Source: Promethearchaeia archaeon (GTDB taxonomy: Archaea > Asgardarchaeota > Lokiarchaeia > Sigyniarchaeales > SOKP01). From it: 34,284 nt of DNA. The position numbers and the translations under genes were made by a program. Positions 9,323-17,571 of the stretch are shown here, piece by piece. The stretch spans positions 1 to 34,284 of the forward strand of contig JAHQWG010000024.1 in assembly GCA_029856045.1 (NCBI GenBank), given 5' to 3'. The notes under the pieces were generated by a model. That model ran no database searches. It had not been told where the DNA came from and saw only the letters and a program-made list of their open reading frames with translations. Numbering within the stretch: position 1 is the first letter of the stretch; the number at the start of each line of letters is the position of its first letter.

Positions 9323-9444
9323 TTTCTTCTTCAAAACCACTATTATGGAATTAAAATTAAATATAAATAAATTATAAAAAAATTAAAAATAAGATAATAT
9401 TCAGGTATTACATTTTATTTTACATAATTGGAGTGTAGAAAAAA

Positions 9445-9756
9445 GTGTCTGAGAAAGTTAATAATATAAAATCTATTATAAAATTAAGTGATTATATCAA
9501 AAACGAAGAAAATTTTAAACATTTATTTGAAATTCAACTTACTCCACCAAATTTAAAAAATTTTAGACCCAGATTTAATTTTGATAAAGGTGGAACTCTA
9601 TTAGTTGGTGATTTAGTTCTAAACCTTGAAGAAGAACAATTTTTAGAGAGTCATCCCTTTCCCGAATGGGTTGTACAATTAATATCAATAGAAAAATTTT
9701 TTTACTTCTCATTTTTTTACCGTTTTTTATTTTTACTAAACCTTAAAATTTTATAG
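9445..9756 (+). CDS. Hypothetical protein with aromatic-rich C-terminus
   Basis: 103 residues from a GTG at 9445, with GGAG 11 bases upstream. The first 80 residues look like a soluble protein (LSDYIKNEENFKHLFEIQL, then a PRFNFDKGGTLLVGDLVL segment). The last 25 residues abruptly become Phe/Leu-rich (FFYFSFFYRFLFLL). This could be a genuine membrane tail, or a sign that the original frame ended or shifted near 9690. I do not recognise the family. It precedes the flavoprotein gene by 59 bases and could share its transcript. Confidence 0.45.
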   Translation: MSEKVNNIKSIIKLSDYIKNEENFKHLFEIQLTPPNLKNFRPRFNFDKGGTLLVGDLVLNLEEEQFLESHPFPEWVVQLISIEKFFYFSFFYRFLFLLNLKIL

Positions 9757-9815
9757 AAAATTATCTTCAGTTCTTAATATCATACAACAATGGAATATTT
9801 TAAGAATTGATTTAT

Positions 9816-11735
9816 ATGAAACTATTAGAACCTTTACTAATAAATAAATTAGAGATTCGAAATCGCATTATAATGCCTGCAATGGAAACAAATTTAGGCA
9901 ATAAGAAAGGAGAAATTACAGAAAAGCTTATGAAATGGTATGAATTAAGAGCGAAGGGTGGAGTTGGATTAATTATTGTAGAACCAGCTTATTTTGAGAA
10001 AAGGGGTAGTAGTACTAAATATATGCTTAGCATTTCAAGCGACAATAAGATTGAAGGTTTTACTAAATTGACAAAATTAATAAAAAAGTATGGAGCAACC
10101 GTTTTATTACAAATATATCATGCTGGAGCTCAATCTCCCTCCATGATAACAAAATGCTCGCCTGTTTCACCTTCTGGTGTTCCTTGCAAATTAACGACAG
10201 ATCAACCATTAGTGTTAAGTAAGCGAGAGATACATGAAATTATAAAGGGATTCACAGATGCTTCAGATAGAGCAAAAAAGGCATCTTTTGATGGGGTTGA
10301 AATTCATGCTGGGCATGGATACCTATTAAACCAATTCCTTTCAGAGAAAGATAACAAACGAACGGACGAATATGGTGGTAGTTTAGAAAATCGAGCAAGA
10401 GCATTAATCGAAACATTAACTGCAGTTAAAGGGAGATGTGGTAAAGATTTCATAGTGTCTTATCGTTTAAATGGTAACGATTACATAGAGAGGGGCTTGG
10501 AAGTTGAGGAAACAGCTAAAGTTGCCAAAATGTTAGAGGATACTGGAGTTGATCTTGTCCATATTTCAGCTGGTATTTTTGATTCAAAAGGATATCCAAC
10601 TGTGCCTTATATGAATTATCCAAAAGGTGTTTTTTCAGAATACGCTGCAAGAGTCAAAAAAGAATTAACAAGAACGCCTGTTGCTGCAGTTGGAAGAATA
10701 AACACTCCAGAAATTGCGGAAGAGATTTTAAAAGAAGGAAAAGCAGATTTAGTGGCAATTGGCAGGGGATTAATAGCAGATCCTTATTTTGTAGTGAAAT
10801 TAAAAGAAGGTAAAAGAAATTTAATTAGGATCTGTATGGGTTGTAATGCCTGTTTAAACCGAATATTAAGTATGAAGTCTGTTGCTTGTGCAATAAATCC
10901 TAATGTAATTGCCTCTGATGAAGATTTTAAGAATGCAAAAGGAAAGAAAAAGGTACTAATAATCGGATCTGGCCCAGGGGGGCTTGAGGCAGCTAGAGTT
11001 TCAAAGTTAAGGGGTCATTATGTATTATTAATTGATAAAGGGGATAAAATTGGAGGCACAATGCATCTTGCAAAAGTGGCTCCTATGAAGGCTGAAGTTG
11101 AAAATGCCATTGTTTTTTATAAGAATATATTAAAAGAATTAGAAGTGGAAATTCGTTTAAATACAGAATTTTCACAAGAAATAATTAGCGAATTTAAACC
11201 AGATGTTGCAATTCTAGCAACTGGATCTGTTCCTTTTATACCACCGATAAAAGGATTAAATCAAACTTCTTATTATGTGTACGATGAAGTTCTTAAAGGT
11301 AAAATACCAGATGGGGAGAAAATAGCAATTGTGGGTGGAGGAATGGTTGGTTTAGAAGTTGCAGAATATTTATCACACTTGAATAAAGCTATAACCATTA
11401 TTGAAATGTTGCAAAGAATTGGTATGAACGTCTATGCGTTTGTAGGAAAGGAAGTAATTCCAATAATCGAAGAGGATAAAAATATCAAGATTTTTGTAAA
11501 TACAAAAGTTGAGGAGATCCAAGATTACAAACTTATCGGTGTAAATAAGAATGGGACTATTATTAAGATTAAGTTTGACGATTTAATAATTGCTATGGGT
11601 GCCCAGCCAAATTGTGAAATTGAACAAGAGGTAAAAAATCTTGTGCCTGAAGTATTTTTAATTGGAGATTATAAAAAAATAAGAAAAATTTTTGATGCTG
11701 TAGAAGAAGGTTACAAAATTGCTCTTAAAATATAA
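9816..11735 (+). CDS. NADH:flavin oxidoreductase / 2,4-dienoyl-CoA reductase-type iron-sulfur flavoprotein
   Basis: 639 residues from the ATG at 9816; an in-frame TTG at 9807 is less likely because family members begin close to KLLEPLxINKLEIRNRI. Residues 1-335 form an old-yellow-enzyme FMN barrel: catalytic-region motifs GVEIHAGHGYLLNQFLS and DEYGGSLENRAR, and phosphate-binding AIGRGLIADP. A cluster motif CMGCNAC with another Cys 12 residues on (near 340-358) should bind [4Fe-4S]. Two Rossmann segments follow, IIGSGPGGLEAARVS (FAD) and IVGGGMVGLEVAEYL (NAD(P)H). This is the layout of E. coli FadH, trimethylamine dehydrogenase and bacterial BaiCD-type enoate reductases. It probably reduces an enoyl or dienoyl compound with NAD(P)H. 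Trimethylamine dehydrogenation is conceivable given the methylamine genes at 26-33 kb, but those are far away and corrinoid-based. Confidence 0.9.
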   Translation: MKLLEPLLINKLEIRNRIIMPAMETNLGNKKGEITEKLMKWYELRAKGGVGLIIVEPAYFEKRGSSTKYMLSISSDNKIEGFTKLTKLIKKYGATVLLQIYHAGAQSPSMITKCSPVSPSGVPCKLTTDQPLVLSKREIHEIIKGFTDASDRAKKASFDGVEIHAGHGYLLNQFLSEKDNKRTDEYGGSLENRARALIETLTAVKGRCGKDFIVSYRLNGNDYIERGLEVEETAKVAKMLEDTGVDLVHISAGIFDSKGYPTVPYMNYPKGVFSEYAARVKKELTRTPVAAVGRINTPEIAEEILKEGKADLVAIGRGLIADPYFVVKLKEGKRNLIRICMGCNACLNRILSMKSVACAINPNVIASDEDFKNAKGKKKVLIIGSGPGGLEAARVSKLRGHYVLLIDKGDKIGGTMHLAKVAPMKAEVENAIVFYKNILKELEVEIRLNTEFSQEIISEFKPDVAILATGSVPFIPPIKGLNQTSYYVYDEVLKGKIPDGEKIAIVGGGMVGLEVAEYLSHLNKAITIIEMLQRIGMNVYAFVGKEVIPIIEEDKNIKIFVNTKVEEIQDYKLIGVNKNGTIIKIKFDDLIIAMGAQPNCEIEQEVKNLVPEVFLIGDYKKIRKIFDAVEEGYKIALKI

Positions 11736-11842
11736 AAAAAATGTTTCTTTTGATACTTATATATCCATTATCTCTAATCTTTGGTAAAAAAAAAATTAAT
11801 CAGAATTCGTTTATAGACACTTTTTATCTTGGCAGTATCATT

Positions 11843-12130
11843 TTAATTCGCATTTGACTTTTGCAAAATTTTACGGTGCTTTATTATATCAAATTTGGTT
11901 ACTGCTAAATTCCCAAAATTATATAAAAATGGATATTTTTGTGCAAATATTTTGATTAATTCAAAACCTTTTGACGTAATCGAATATAACGATTCAGTGA
12001 ATTCATCTAAATTAAATATCGAGATCAATTCGTTTTTCTTAAGAGACTTGCATCGATGATAAAATTTTAATCGATCCCCCTCGATTTTTAGCCGAAATTC
12101 TCTAAAAGAAATAGATTTTAATGAAACCAT
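11843..12130 (-). CDS. Small hypothetical protein
   Basis: 95 residues, basic, no membrane segment. The ATG at 12130 lies just downstream of the T9 tract that probably ends the preceding SDR gene. The middle (LDEFTESLYSITSKGFELIKIF) loosely resembles the wing of a winged-helix protein, where a Y-x-IT-x-KG pattern is common, but the recognition helix is not clear. No family is recognised. It could be a small regulator or a spurious frame, although length and codon use are like its neighbours. Confidence 0.45.
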   Translation of the reverse strand: MVSLKSISFREFRLKIEGDRLKFYHRCKSLKKNELISIFNLDEFTESLYSITSKGFELIKIFAQKYPFLYNFGNLAVTKFDIIKHRKILQKSNAN

Positions 12131-12140
12131 TTAATTAGGG

Positions 12141-12149
12141 AAAAAAAAA
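12141..12149 (-). terminator. T9 tract after the SDR gene
   Basis: Nine A residues on the plus strand give T9 on the minus strand about 29 bases past the SDR stop. The tract is flanked by AGGG and CCCT, which can pair as a 4-bp stem. Oligo-T is the usual archaeal termination signal. Confidence 0.5.
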
Positions 12150-12177
12150 CCCTTATCTTCAAATATATGAAATAAAA

Positions 12178-13722
12178 TTAATCTAAAATATCCGTATAAC
12201 AATCCTCTGGATAGAAGTTATTTTCGTCCTTATCATGATTAGGATACCATATCTGAGCAAAGAATGGATTTTTTTTAGCTATTTTATCATAATTCCAAGG
12301 TGGAGGCAAACATTTTGGGCACCAATGACCAGCTTTAATTATAGTATATGGTTTTGCTTCAAATTCATGATCGAAAGCACATTTCCACTTGAGTGTGGTA
12401 TAAATATCACCGTCCCATTCTGTTGCGAGACATTTTCCTCCTCTAAATTCGGCAGCTCCTTGTAAATCTCCCAATTCAATTTGTTTTTTAGATTCATCAT
12501 AACCGTGGTCAAGTCGGAGCCATTCAAGTTCAGGTTTCATTTGAGGCATATCAACCCCCCAATCGGGGATTGACTCGTAGGTTTCATAATCTTTATAAAA
12601 AGCGGAGATTCTCATATCATTATTGTTTTCATACCAATGGAGCGTTCCATTCTTGGTAGATGCTAACTCTTTCATTCTTTTATATGTTGCTTCTTGAACC
12701 TTCTTTTGTATTTTTGGAAACTTTATGCATAATTTAGCAATTAATTTCAAATACCACGAACTACTTTTAACTAACATTTCATAATAGTCTTCCATTGAAT
12801 CTCTCCAATTATGTATGTATTCATTAAGAATATGACTGTCTTCAAAATATTGCATGTGAAAATTTCTTAATGCAAACCAATTACGCTCTGTGACTGCTTC
12901 AATACTTCCTAATCCATTTATTTCCATTGACTTATTCAGTAAATCATAATATGTACATCTACAAGCAGGCCCTCCAGCCATGTTATATACTCTACGCCAA
13001 AAATCGGAATTATCAGGAATATCCAAACAATTGATAATTCCTTGTCCTGCATCTCTCGCTGTGTTGTTTTCCATAAATGAATCGATTGGTTGATGAAACA
13101 TAATTGGATCTAGCATATTATCTGTAGTCATAATAAAAGTTTGCCGCAATGAAGCCCAATGTTTTATATTTGATTCTAAAACCGCACTTTCTCCATTAAT
13201 CTTAGTTACAGCATAGAAATCAAATATAGAAGGTTTAAGAGGATCTCCTATTCTACCCATGTGAATACTTTGAAGGCGATCACCAGTTTCAGCTACGGTT
13301 CCTATATAAATAAGTTTTATATGCTCTACGCCATTTGGCTGCGACTCAATTGCTTTGACAATATAATGGATTGCCGTGGTATTAACTGCTTTTGCCATGC
13401 TGGGGTTATGATCAGCTGCAGGTGAAATGAACGCCATTGTACAAAGACACCAATCGATTCCATTACATGCTTCTAAGACATCATCATAATTGGTTGCGTC
13501 TCCCCAGACTATTTTCAATCCTTTGCCCTCTACTATTCCATTACCAGTTATCGATTTAATTCCACACTTTCTCTCATATTTCTTAAACAATTTTTTGTTT
13601 TTCTTAGATGGGCGTTGTAAAAGAACAATATCATATTTATCTCTTTTTACCCATAAATTTTTAAAAGCCTCGAATCCCATGGAACCACTTGCTCCAGCCA
13701 AAAATATTTTCTCTCTTTTCAT
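12178..13722 (-). CDS. NAD(P)-dependent epimerase/dehydratase (extended SDR) with C-terminal zinc-binding domain
   Basis: 514 residues. The N-terminal Rossmann fold has the nucleotide motif GASGSMG at 10-16, WGDATNYDD near 73-81 (as in extended SDRs) and the catalytic Tyr170-x3-Lys174 in FYAVTKINGE, so it should be a sugar or isoprenoid-type oxidoreductase, epimerase or dehydratase. A helical middle (300-360) follows. The C-terminus (about 425-500) is separate: WKCAFDHEFEA and HWCPKC, with Cys448, His452, Cys468 and Cys471 as likely zinc ligands, resembling treble-clef zinc domains written C-x3-H...W-CPxC. Such an add-on on an SDR is unusual and may mediate protein or nucleic-acid contact. 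The start is ATG at 13722. The substrate is not predictable. Confidence 0.82.
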   Translation of the reverse strand: MKREKIFLAGASGSMGFEAFKNLWVKRDKYDIVLLQRPSKKNKKLFKKYERKCGIKSITGNGIVEGKGLKIVWGDATNYDDVLEACNGIDWCLCTMAFISPAADHNPSMAKAVNTTAIHYIVKAIESQPNGVEHIKLIYIGTVAETGDRLQSIHMGRIGDPLKPSIFDFYAVTKINGESAVLESNIKHWASLRQTFIMTTDNMLDPIMFHQPIDSFMENNTARDAGQGIINCLDIPDNSDFWRRVYNMAGGPACRCTYYDLLNKSMEINGLGSIEAVTERNWFALRNFHMQYFEDSHILNEYIHNWRDSMEDYYEMLVKSSSWYLKLIAKLCIKFPKIQKKVQEATYKRMKELASTKNGTLHWYENNNDMRISAFYKDYETYESIPDWGVDMPQMKPELEWLRLDHGYDESKKQIELGDLQGAAEFRGGKCLATEWDGDIYTTLKWKCAFDHEFEAKPYTIIKAGHWCPKCLPPPWNYDKIAKKNPFFAQIWYPNHDKDENNFYPEDCYTDILD

Positions 13723-13883
13723 TTTTGATTATACAAGTATTTTTTCTTTATTTTAATCTATTTCGAAGAATTATTATATTTGTTATTCCAATGAATTTGG
13801 GAAAAATATAATTGGGTTAATAGCAGCAAGGAAAATTTTTTAATAATTTCTTATTTTTATAGGTATATTTTTTTGTATATCAA

Positions 13884-14183
13884 TTAAGTTTTCCAATTTT
13901 CCTTCTCCAAATTTAGAAAATTTTGAAGTTCTTCTTGAGTCATTACCGTTAATTCGGTATCTAATTCCACACCAAACTTTTCAATAGAATTTTTTACACT
14001 GTTAATAAGAGAATCTTTGATTGGGATATTTGGGAAGGGTAATGCAAAAATGACTTTAACCTTACTTTCATTTATTTCGATCTTTTTAATCATCCCGAGA
14101 TCAATCAAAGAGCAATCAATAAACGGATGCTTTACTTGTGCTATTTCCTTATGAATTTGTTCTTCTGAGAAATTTTCAGGCAT
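13884..14183 (-). CDS. MIP18/DUF59-family iron-sulfur assembly-like protein
   Basis: 99 residues. It follows the MIP18 (DUF59) pattern: an N-terminal helix, then VKHPFIDCSLIDLGMIKKIEI, strand KVKVIFALPFPNIPIKDSLIN, and a helix followed by a VELDTELTVM strand. MIP18 proteins help deliver Fe-S clusters (SufT, CIA2-like) or activate enzymes. The usual DPE is replaced by HPFID, and the conserved Cys before Pro in the second half is absent (PNIP), as in a subgroup I associate with anaerobes. It ends the minus-strand group that includes the actin homologue, 51 bases after the actin stop. A link to actin is not implied by family knowledge. Confidence 0.75.
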   Translation of the reverse strand: MPENFSEEQIHKEIAQVKHPFIDCSLIDLGMIKKIEINESKVKVIFALPFPNIPIKDSLINSVKNSIEKFGVELDTELTVMTQEELQNFLNLEKENWKT

Positions 14184-14234
14184 TATTTGTTTTTTTTTAT
14201 TAATTTTGGAATAAAAATTTAATTAATTTTCATT

Positions 14235-15353
14235 TTATAATAGATTTTCAGGTATTTCATCATTATAATATTGCTCCCGTGTAACCCAATTTTCTGAAAA
14301 TTCCGGAATCATTCCCAATATTGATCCACCAATCCAAACCGAAAACATGCGTTCCTTAGGAGCAATTATTTTAACAATTTGTATTTTCTTTTTCTTTTTA
14401 GCTAAAGATAATTCTAATTCTTTATAGAGTCTAGATTTAAAATTAGGAAACATTGATGAACCCCCGGAAAGAAAAATATTGCCTAGTAATTTTGGTCTAA
14501 TATCTACATCACACTCTTCTATGCATTCTAAAATTGCTTCATGTAATGGAGTAATTTCTAAATTAAAAAGTGAAGGATTAAAGATTAATTCAGGGATTAA
14601 AAATCTAAGCTTATCTATTTCTAAAATTTCACCATCTGGTAAAGAAAAAGGTTTTTTATATTCTTCAAACCGTGTCGTATCTTCTTTAAAATCCAATGAA
14701 ACAAAACACGCTTTTTCTTTTATAACTCTTATAATTTGTTTCTTAACAGACGAATCTGCAGTAAATCCTGCTTGTTTTAATTGATGTTCCATAAATTCAG
14801 TAATCAAGTTACCCCCAAGATCTAATATCTTAATAGCATGGGATAACTGAAAACCTTCATAAACTGGAACAATTCTAGTGCTACTATCTCCAATTTCAAT
14901 AATTAAACCTGTTTGAAACCCACCCGAATAAAGTGTTAGAAGTGAATCCAAAACTGGATAAAAACTAGCACAATTAAATTTCTCTAAAAAAATATCAAAT
15001 AATTTTCTTTTATCTTGTTTTGGACTTAAAGGATGAACAGCATATAATACATTAGATACAATTGGATCAACACGTAGATTATAAAATATATACTCAAGAA
15101 TTTTTTCATAATAATTCCAATCATGAATTCTACCATTTTGTATCGGATGAAAAAGCTTATATAATCCCATTGCATCTTGGATTTCATTACCTATGCAAAT
15201 GTCACTAATTTTTTCTCCATATGTGATATCTACATTTTGATATTTTGGTACTCCAACTAAAGTAAAAAAAACACTATTTGGATGGTCTTCACCGGCAAAA
15301 CCAATTTTTGTTGAAAATTGTCCTATGTCCATGATTATTGTTACGTTTCCCAT
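14235..15353 (-). CDS. Eukaryote-type actin homologue (actin-related protein) with substituted ATPase residues
   Basis: 372 residues, close to the 375 of muscle actin, and alignable by eye over its whole length. Landmarks: DIGQFSTKIGFAGEDHPN (phosphate loop 1), HPIQNGRIHDWNYYEKI, FYNLRVDP, LYSGGFQTGLIIEIGD (phosphate loop 2), VPVYEGFQLSHAI, IKEKACFVSLDF, NIFLSGGSSMFP, KIIAPKERMFSVWIGGSIL and a C-terminal WVTREQYYND. The DNase-I loop is present at near-normal length. Asp9, Lys16 and Asp156 (actin Asp11, Lys18, Asp157) are kept. Gln14 in P1-loop order, Asp136, Glu153 and Arg160 replace actin Ser14, Gln137, Asp154 and His161. Family knowledge: Gln137 and His161 position the attacking water. The protein should fold as actin and may bind ATP, but hydrolysis is probably weak or different. 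It is 63 bases downstream of the PIG-L gene. Canonical Asgard actins keep Gln137 as far as I know, so this is probably an Arp-like paralogue. Confidence 0.93.
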   Translation of the reverse strand: MGNVTIIMDIGQFSTKIGFAGEDHPNSVFFTLVGVPKYQNVDITYGEKISDICIGNEIQDAMGLYKLFHPIQNGRIHDWNYYEKILEYIFYNLRVDPIVSNVLYAVHPLSPKQDKRKLFDIFLEKFNCASFYPVLDSLLTLYSGGFQTGLIIEIGDSSTRIVPVYEGFQLSHAIKILDLGGNLITEFMEHQLKQAGFTADSSVKKQIIRVIKEKACFVSLDFKEDTTRFEEYKKPFSLPDGEILEIDKLRFLIPELIFNPSLFNLEITPLHEAILECIEECDVDIRPKLLGNIFLSGGSSMFPNFKSRLYKELELSLAKKKKKIQIVKIIAPKERMFSVWIGGSILGMIPEFSENWVTREQYYNDEIPENLL

Positions 15354-15416
15354 TATTGAGACTTACTCTTTTAATTATTTAAACTAATTGAAGCATAAAT
15401 CAAATTTGTCCTTTTT

Positions 15417-16163
15417 TTAAACTAATAATATCCTTAATGGTACATATGTAGTTTCGGGAATATAAGCCTCTCCATATCTAGAATTTATTTCATTGCCTCT
15501 TAATATAGCGGTGTCCTCTGCCCAATCTAGAACGCGTGATAATACTTCTTTTTGTGAGGCATACACTTGATTAAATATTTCTTTTTTCTTTTCCCAATAT
15601 TCTTCAATATCTACGATAATAAAGACTGAACTTTCAATATATTGAAACTTGCAAGAAGGACTCTCATAATAATAAACACCATATGGTATCCAAGATCGTT
15701 CATGTCCTCCATAAGCTTTGCCAGTACAACAGTGATATATTGCCTCTCGAGAAATAAAGGATAAATTTCGGTGCACTCGATGAAAATCAGTGTGATGAGG
15801 TATTAGGATTAAATGTGGTTTATAATCTCGAACCATATTTGTAATACGAGATATTTTCGAACGACTTATTTCTAAAGAAGTATATTCTAACTCTATAAAT
15901 TTACATCTTAAAATTTCTGATAATTTTTTTAATTCATTTTTTCTTTGAGTTAAAATAGTATCTTCTTGTTCATTCTTAGCATAACCCCCTAAACCAGAAG
16001 TAGCAACAACAACACAAATTTCCGCGCCCATTTCCAAGTATTTTAGGAGTGTTCCACCGCAACTTACTATTTCATCATCCGGGTGTCCTGCAAAAACCAT
16101 AATTCTTTTGGGAACAACTATAGGAACATCTTCTTCACATATAATAAAACGCTTTTCTGGCAT
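15417..16163 (-). CDS. PIG-L/LmbE family deacetylase
   Basis: 248 residues. The zinc-site motif AGHPDDE (25-31, with His27, Asp29, Asp30) and a later DFHRVH (126-131) supplying another His are the signatures of the PIG-L/LmbE N-deacetylase family, which includes GlcNAc-phosphatidylinositol, mycothiol, bacillithiol and antibiotic deacetylases. There is no signal peptide or membrane anchor, so it is probably cytosolic. Length is normal for the family. It is 63 bases upstream of the actin gene on the same strand and could share a transcript. Possible substrates are GlcNAc-bearing lipids or thiol precursors; none can be chosen from sequence. Confidence 0.87.
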   Translation of the reverse strand: MPEKRFIICEEDVPIVVPKRIMVFAGHPDDEIVSCGGTLLKYLEMGAEICVVVATSGLGGYAKNEQEDTILTQRKNELKKLSEILRCKFIELEYTSLEISRSKISRITNMVRDYKPHLILIPHHTDFHRVHRNLSFISREAIYHCCTGKAYGGHERSWIPYGVYYYESPSCKFQYIESSVFIIVDIEEYWEKKKEIFNQVYASQKEVLSRVLDWAEDTAILRGNEINSRYGEAYIPETTYVPLRILLV

Positions 16164-16332
16164 ATGATATAGCTTTTTTGCCGTAATATTAAAAATTTAT
16201 TAAAAAAAATCCTCTCAGATTAATAATTAAAAACTTAAATAGAACAAATTTTTTAAAATCCAACAACTACTTCAATTTAAGTTAAAGTATCTATGATTAG
16301 TCTGTATTAATATAAAATTAAATAATAGGTAT

Positions 16333-17025
16333 TTAATCTCCGCGCATAATTTTTTTTAAACGATTTAATTCATCTAACATTTCATCTCTTAAAGTACTTA
16401 AACTTCCTCCTGCTTGAGATGCAACCGTTGGACTAGGTGTAGTTGGAGGTGTTCCAAGAGATGGTGCTGCAGGGGGTCCAGAACGCTTTGCAAATGAGGG
16501 AGTCGAAACTACTGGACCAGCCTTAGAAGGTGGTCCTGCTTTTCCTGGAGCTGGTGGTAATTTTGGTGGGGGAGGTAAATTTTTTGAAGGTGGTCCAGCA
16601 TTTATAGGTGGTCCAGCATTCGTAGGTGGTCCAGCCTTCGTAGGTGGTCCTGATGGGGGTCCTTTTTTAACTGGAGGTCCTGGTCTTTTAGGCGGTCCTG
16701 ATATCGGTGCAGATGGTGTTGCTGCAGCTGATGGAACGGCAGTAGTTTTTCCGCCAGCTCCACCTAATAAAGCGAATAAAGTACTTGCGGCTTGAGTTTT
16801 TGCAGTACCACCAGCTTCTACTTCCGGAGTTAGCTTTACTGAAGAAGAACTAACTGTTTTTCCTTTTACGACTTTAACTCCTTTAATATCATTCTCTGCT
16901 TTTTTCAAGGATTTACCAAAGTCATTTATTGTATCAACTGTATCCTGTAAAACTTCAGATAAATCACCTAAACTTTTACGAAGATATTTAATAACCCGTG
17001 TAACTGTTTTTTCATCAGAAGGCAA
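16333..17025 (-). CDS. Proline-rich (GPP-repeat) protein with C-terminal amphipathic LKKI helix
   Basis: 230 residues. The N-terminus (1-50) is a charged helix suited to coiled-coil formation (VIKYLRKSLGDLSEVL). Residues 81-92 are small and hydrophobic. About 110-195 is low-complexity with some nine GPP units in roughly six-residue repeats (AGPPTNAGPPINAGPPSK) and a PPPPKLPPAP core. The last 20 residues form an amphipathic helix with MLDELNRLKKI. Polyproline tracts recruit profilin-, SH3- or EVH1-type domains, and an amphipathic helix ending LKKx is the shape of WH2 actin-binding motifs; an actin-regulator role is inferred mainly from the gene lying two genes upstream of the actin homologue. 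The start is TTG at 17025: an in-frame TGA lies just upstream and GAGTGAT sits five bases before it. No known family is recognised. Confidence 0.75.
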   Translation of the reverse strand: MPSDEKTVTRVIKYLRKSLGDLSEVLQDTVDTINDFGKSLKKAENDIKGVKVVKGKTVSSSSVKLTPEVEAGGTAKTQAASTLFALLGGAGGKTTAVPSAAATPSAPISGPPKRPGPPVKKGPPSGPPTKAGPPTNAGPPINAGPPSKNLPPPPKLPPAPGKAGPPSKAGPVVSTPSFAKRSGPPAAPSLGTPPTTPSPTVASQAGGSLSTLRDEMLDELNRLKKIMRGD

Positions 17026-17030
17026 ATATA

Positions 17031-17037
17031 ATCACTC
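17031..17037 (-). promoter_or_regulatory. Shine-Dalgarno that fixes the TTG start of the proline-rich gene
   Basis: Minus-strand GAGTGAT is five bases from the TTG at 17025 and overlaps an in-frame TGA, so no longer start is possible. The gene has no early in-frame ATG. Confidence 0.5.
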
Positions 17038-17295
17038 AAATTATAAAATTATGATCATTTAATTTAATATTATATATGAAATGAAATTTTTTAAATTTAT
17101 ATGCTAATTATATTTTTTCGGCTTAAAAAATTAATTAAATGTATAAAATATCACAATATTATAAGAATCTCATTTTAAAAACTTATAAGGTTTTATTAAA
17201 ACTAATTCTCTGATTTTTAATTTTAATTTAATTAAATTATTTAAATTACGAAATAATGACACTTTAGGAAAATTAAAAAAAGAAAAATGATGGAA

Positions 17296-17571
17296 TTACG
17301 CCGACTGAAGCTGAAAGAGTATTGAAGCGTGAGGTATGAAAAATTTATCTTTAGATTTAATTACAACTGTGTGGAAATACTCGGCTAAACCTAAAAACCC
17401 TCTTATAACAGATTCATCTTCTTCAAAGGTAAATCTTACACTCGCTATCGCTGATTTTCCAGAAAAACTAACGTCTTCATAAACCCGCTCATCTATTAAT
17501 GGAATCTTGAGTTCGTTTACAATTTCATAAACACGTTTGATAAATAATTCTTTTTTAGGCAAGATTTTCAC
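17296..17571 (-). CDS. Small hypothetical protein
   Basis: 91 residues from a GTG at 17571. It reads as an alpha/beta fold: a long N-terminal helix (KKELFIKRVYEIVNEL), then alternating strands (SAIASVRFTFEE, TVVIKSKDKFFIPHASILF). No membrane segment, no Cys and no catalytic motif. I do not recognise a family. It stands alone between AT-rich gaps of about 270 and 230 bases, so it is probably a single-gene unit. Confidence 0.55.
   Translation of the reverse strand: MKILPKKELFIKRVYEIVNELKIPLIDERVYEDVSFSGKSAIASVRFTFEEDESVIRGFLGLAEYFHTVVIKSKDKFFIPHASILFQLQSA

Noticed and set aside
9445-9756. Frameshifted longer gene
   Set aside because: The Phe-rich tail suggests a possible shift near 9690, but no continuation in another frame was recognised before the next gene.
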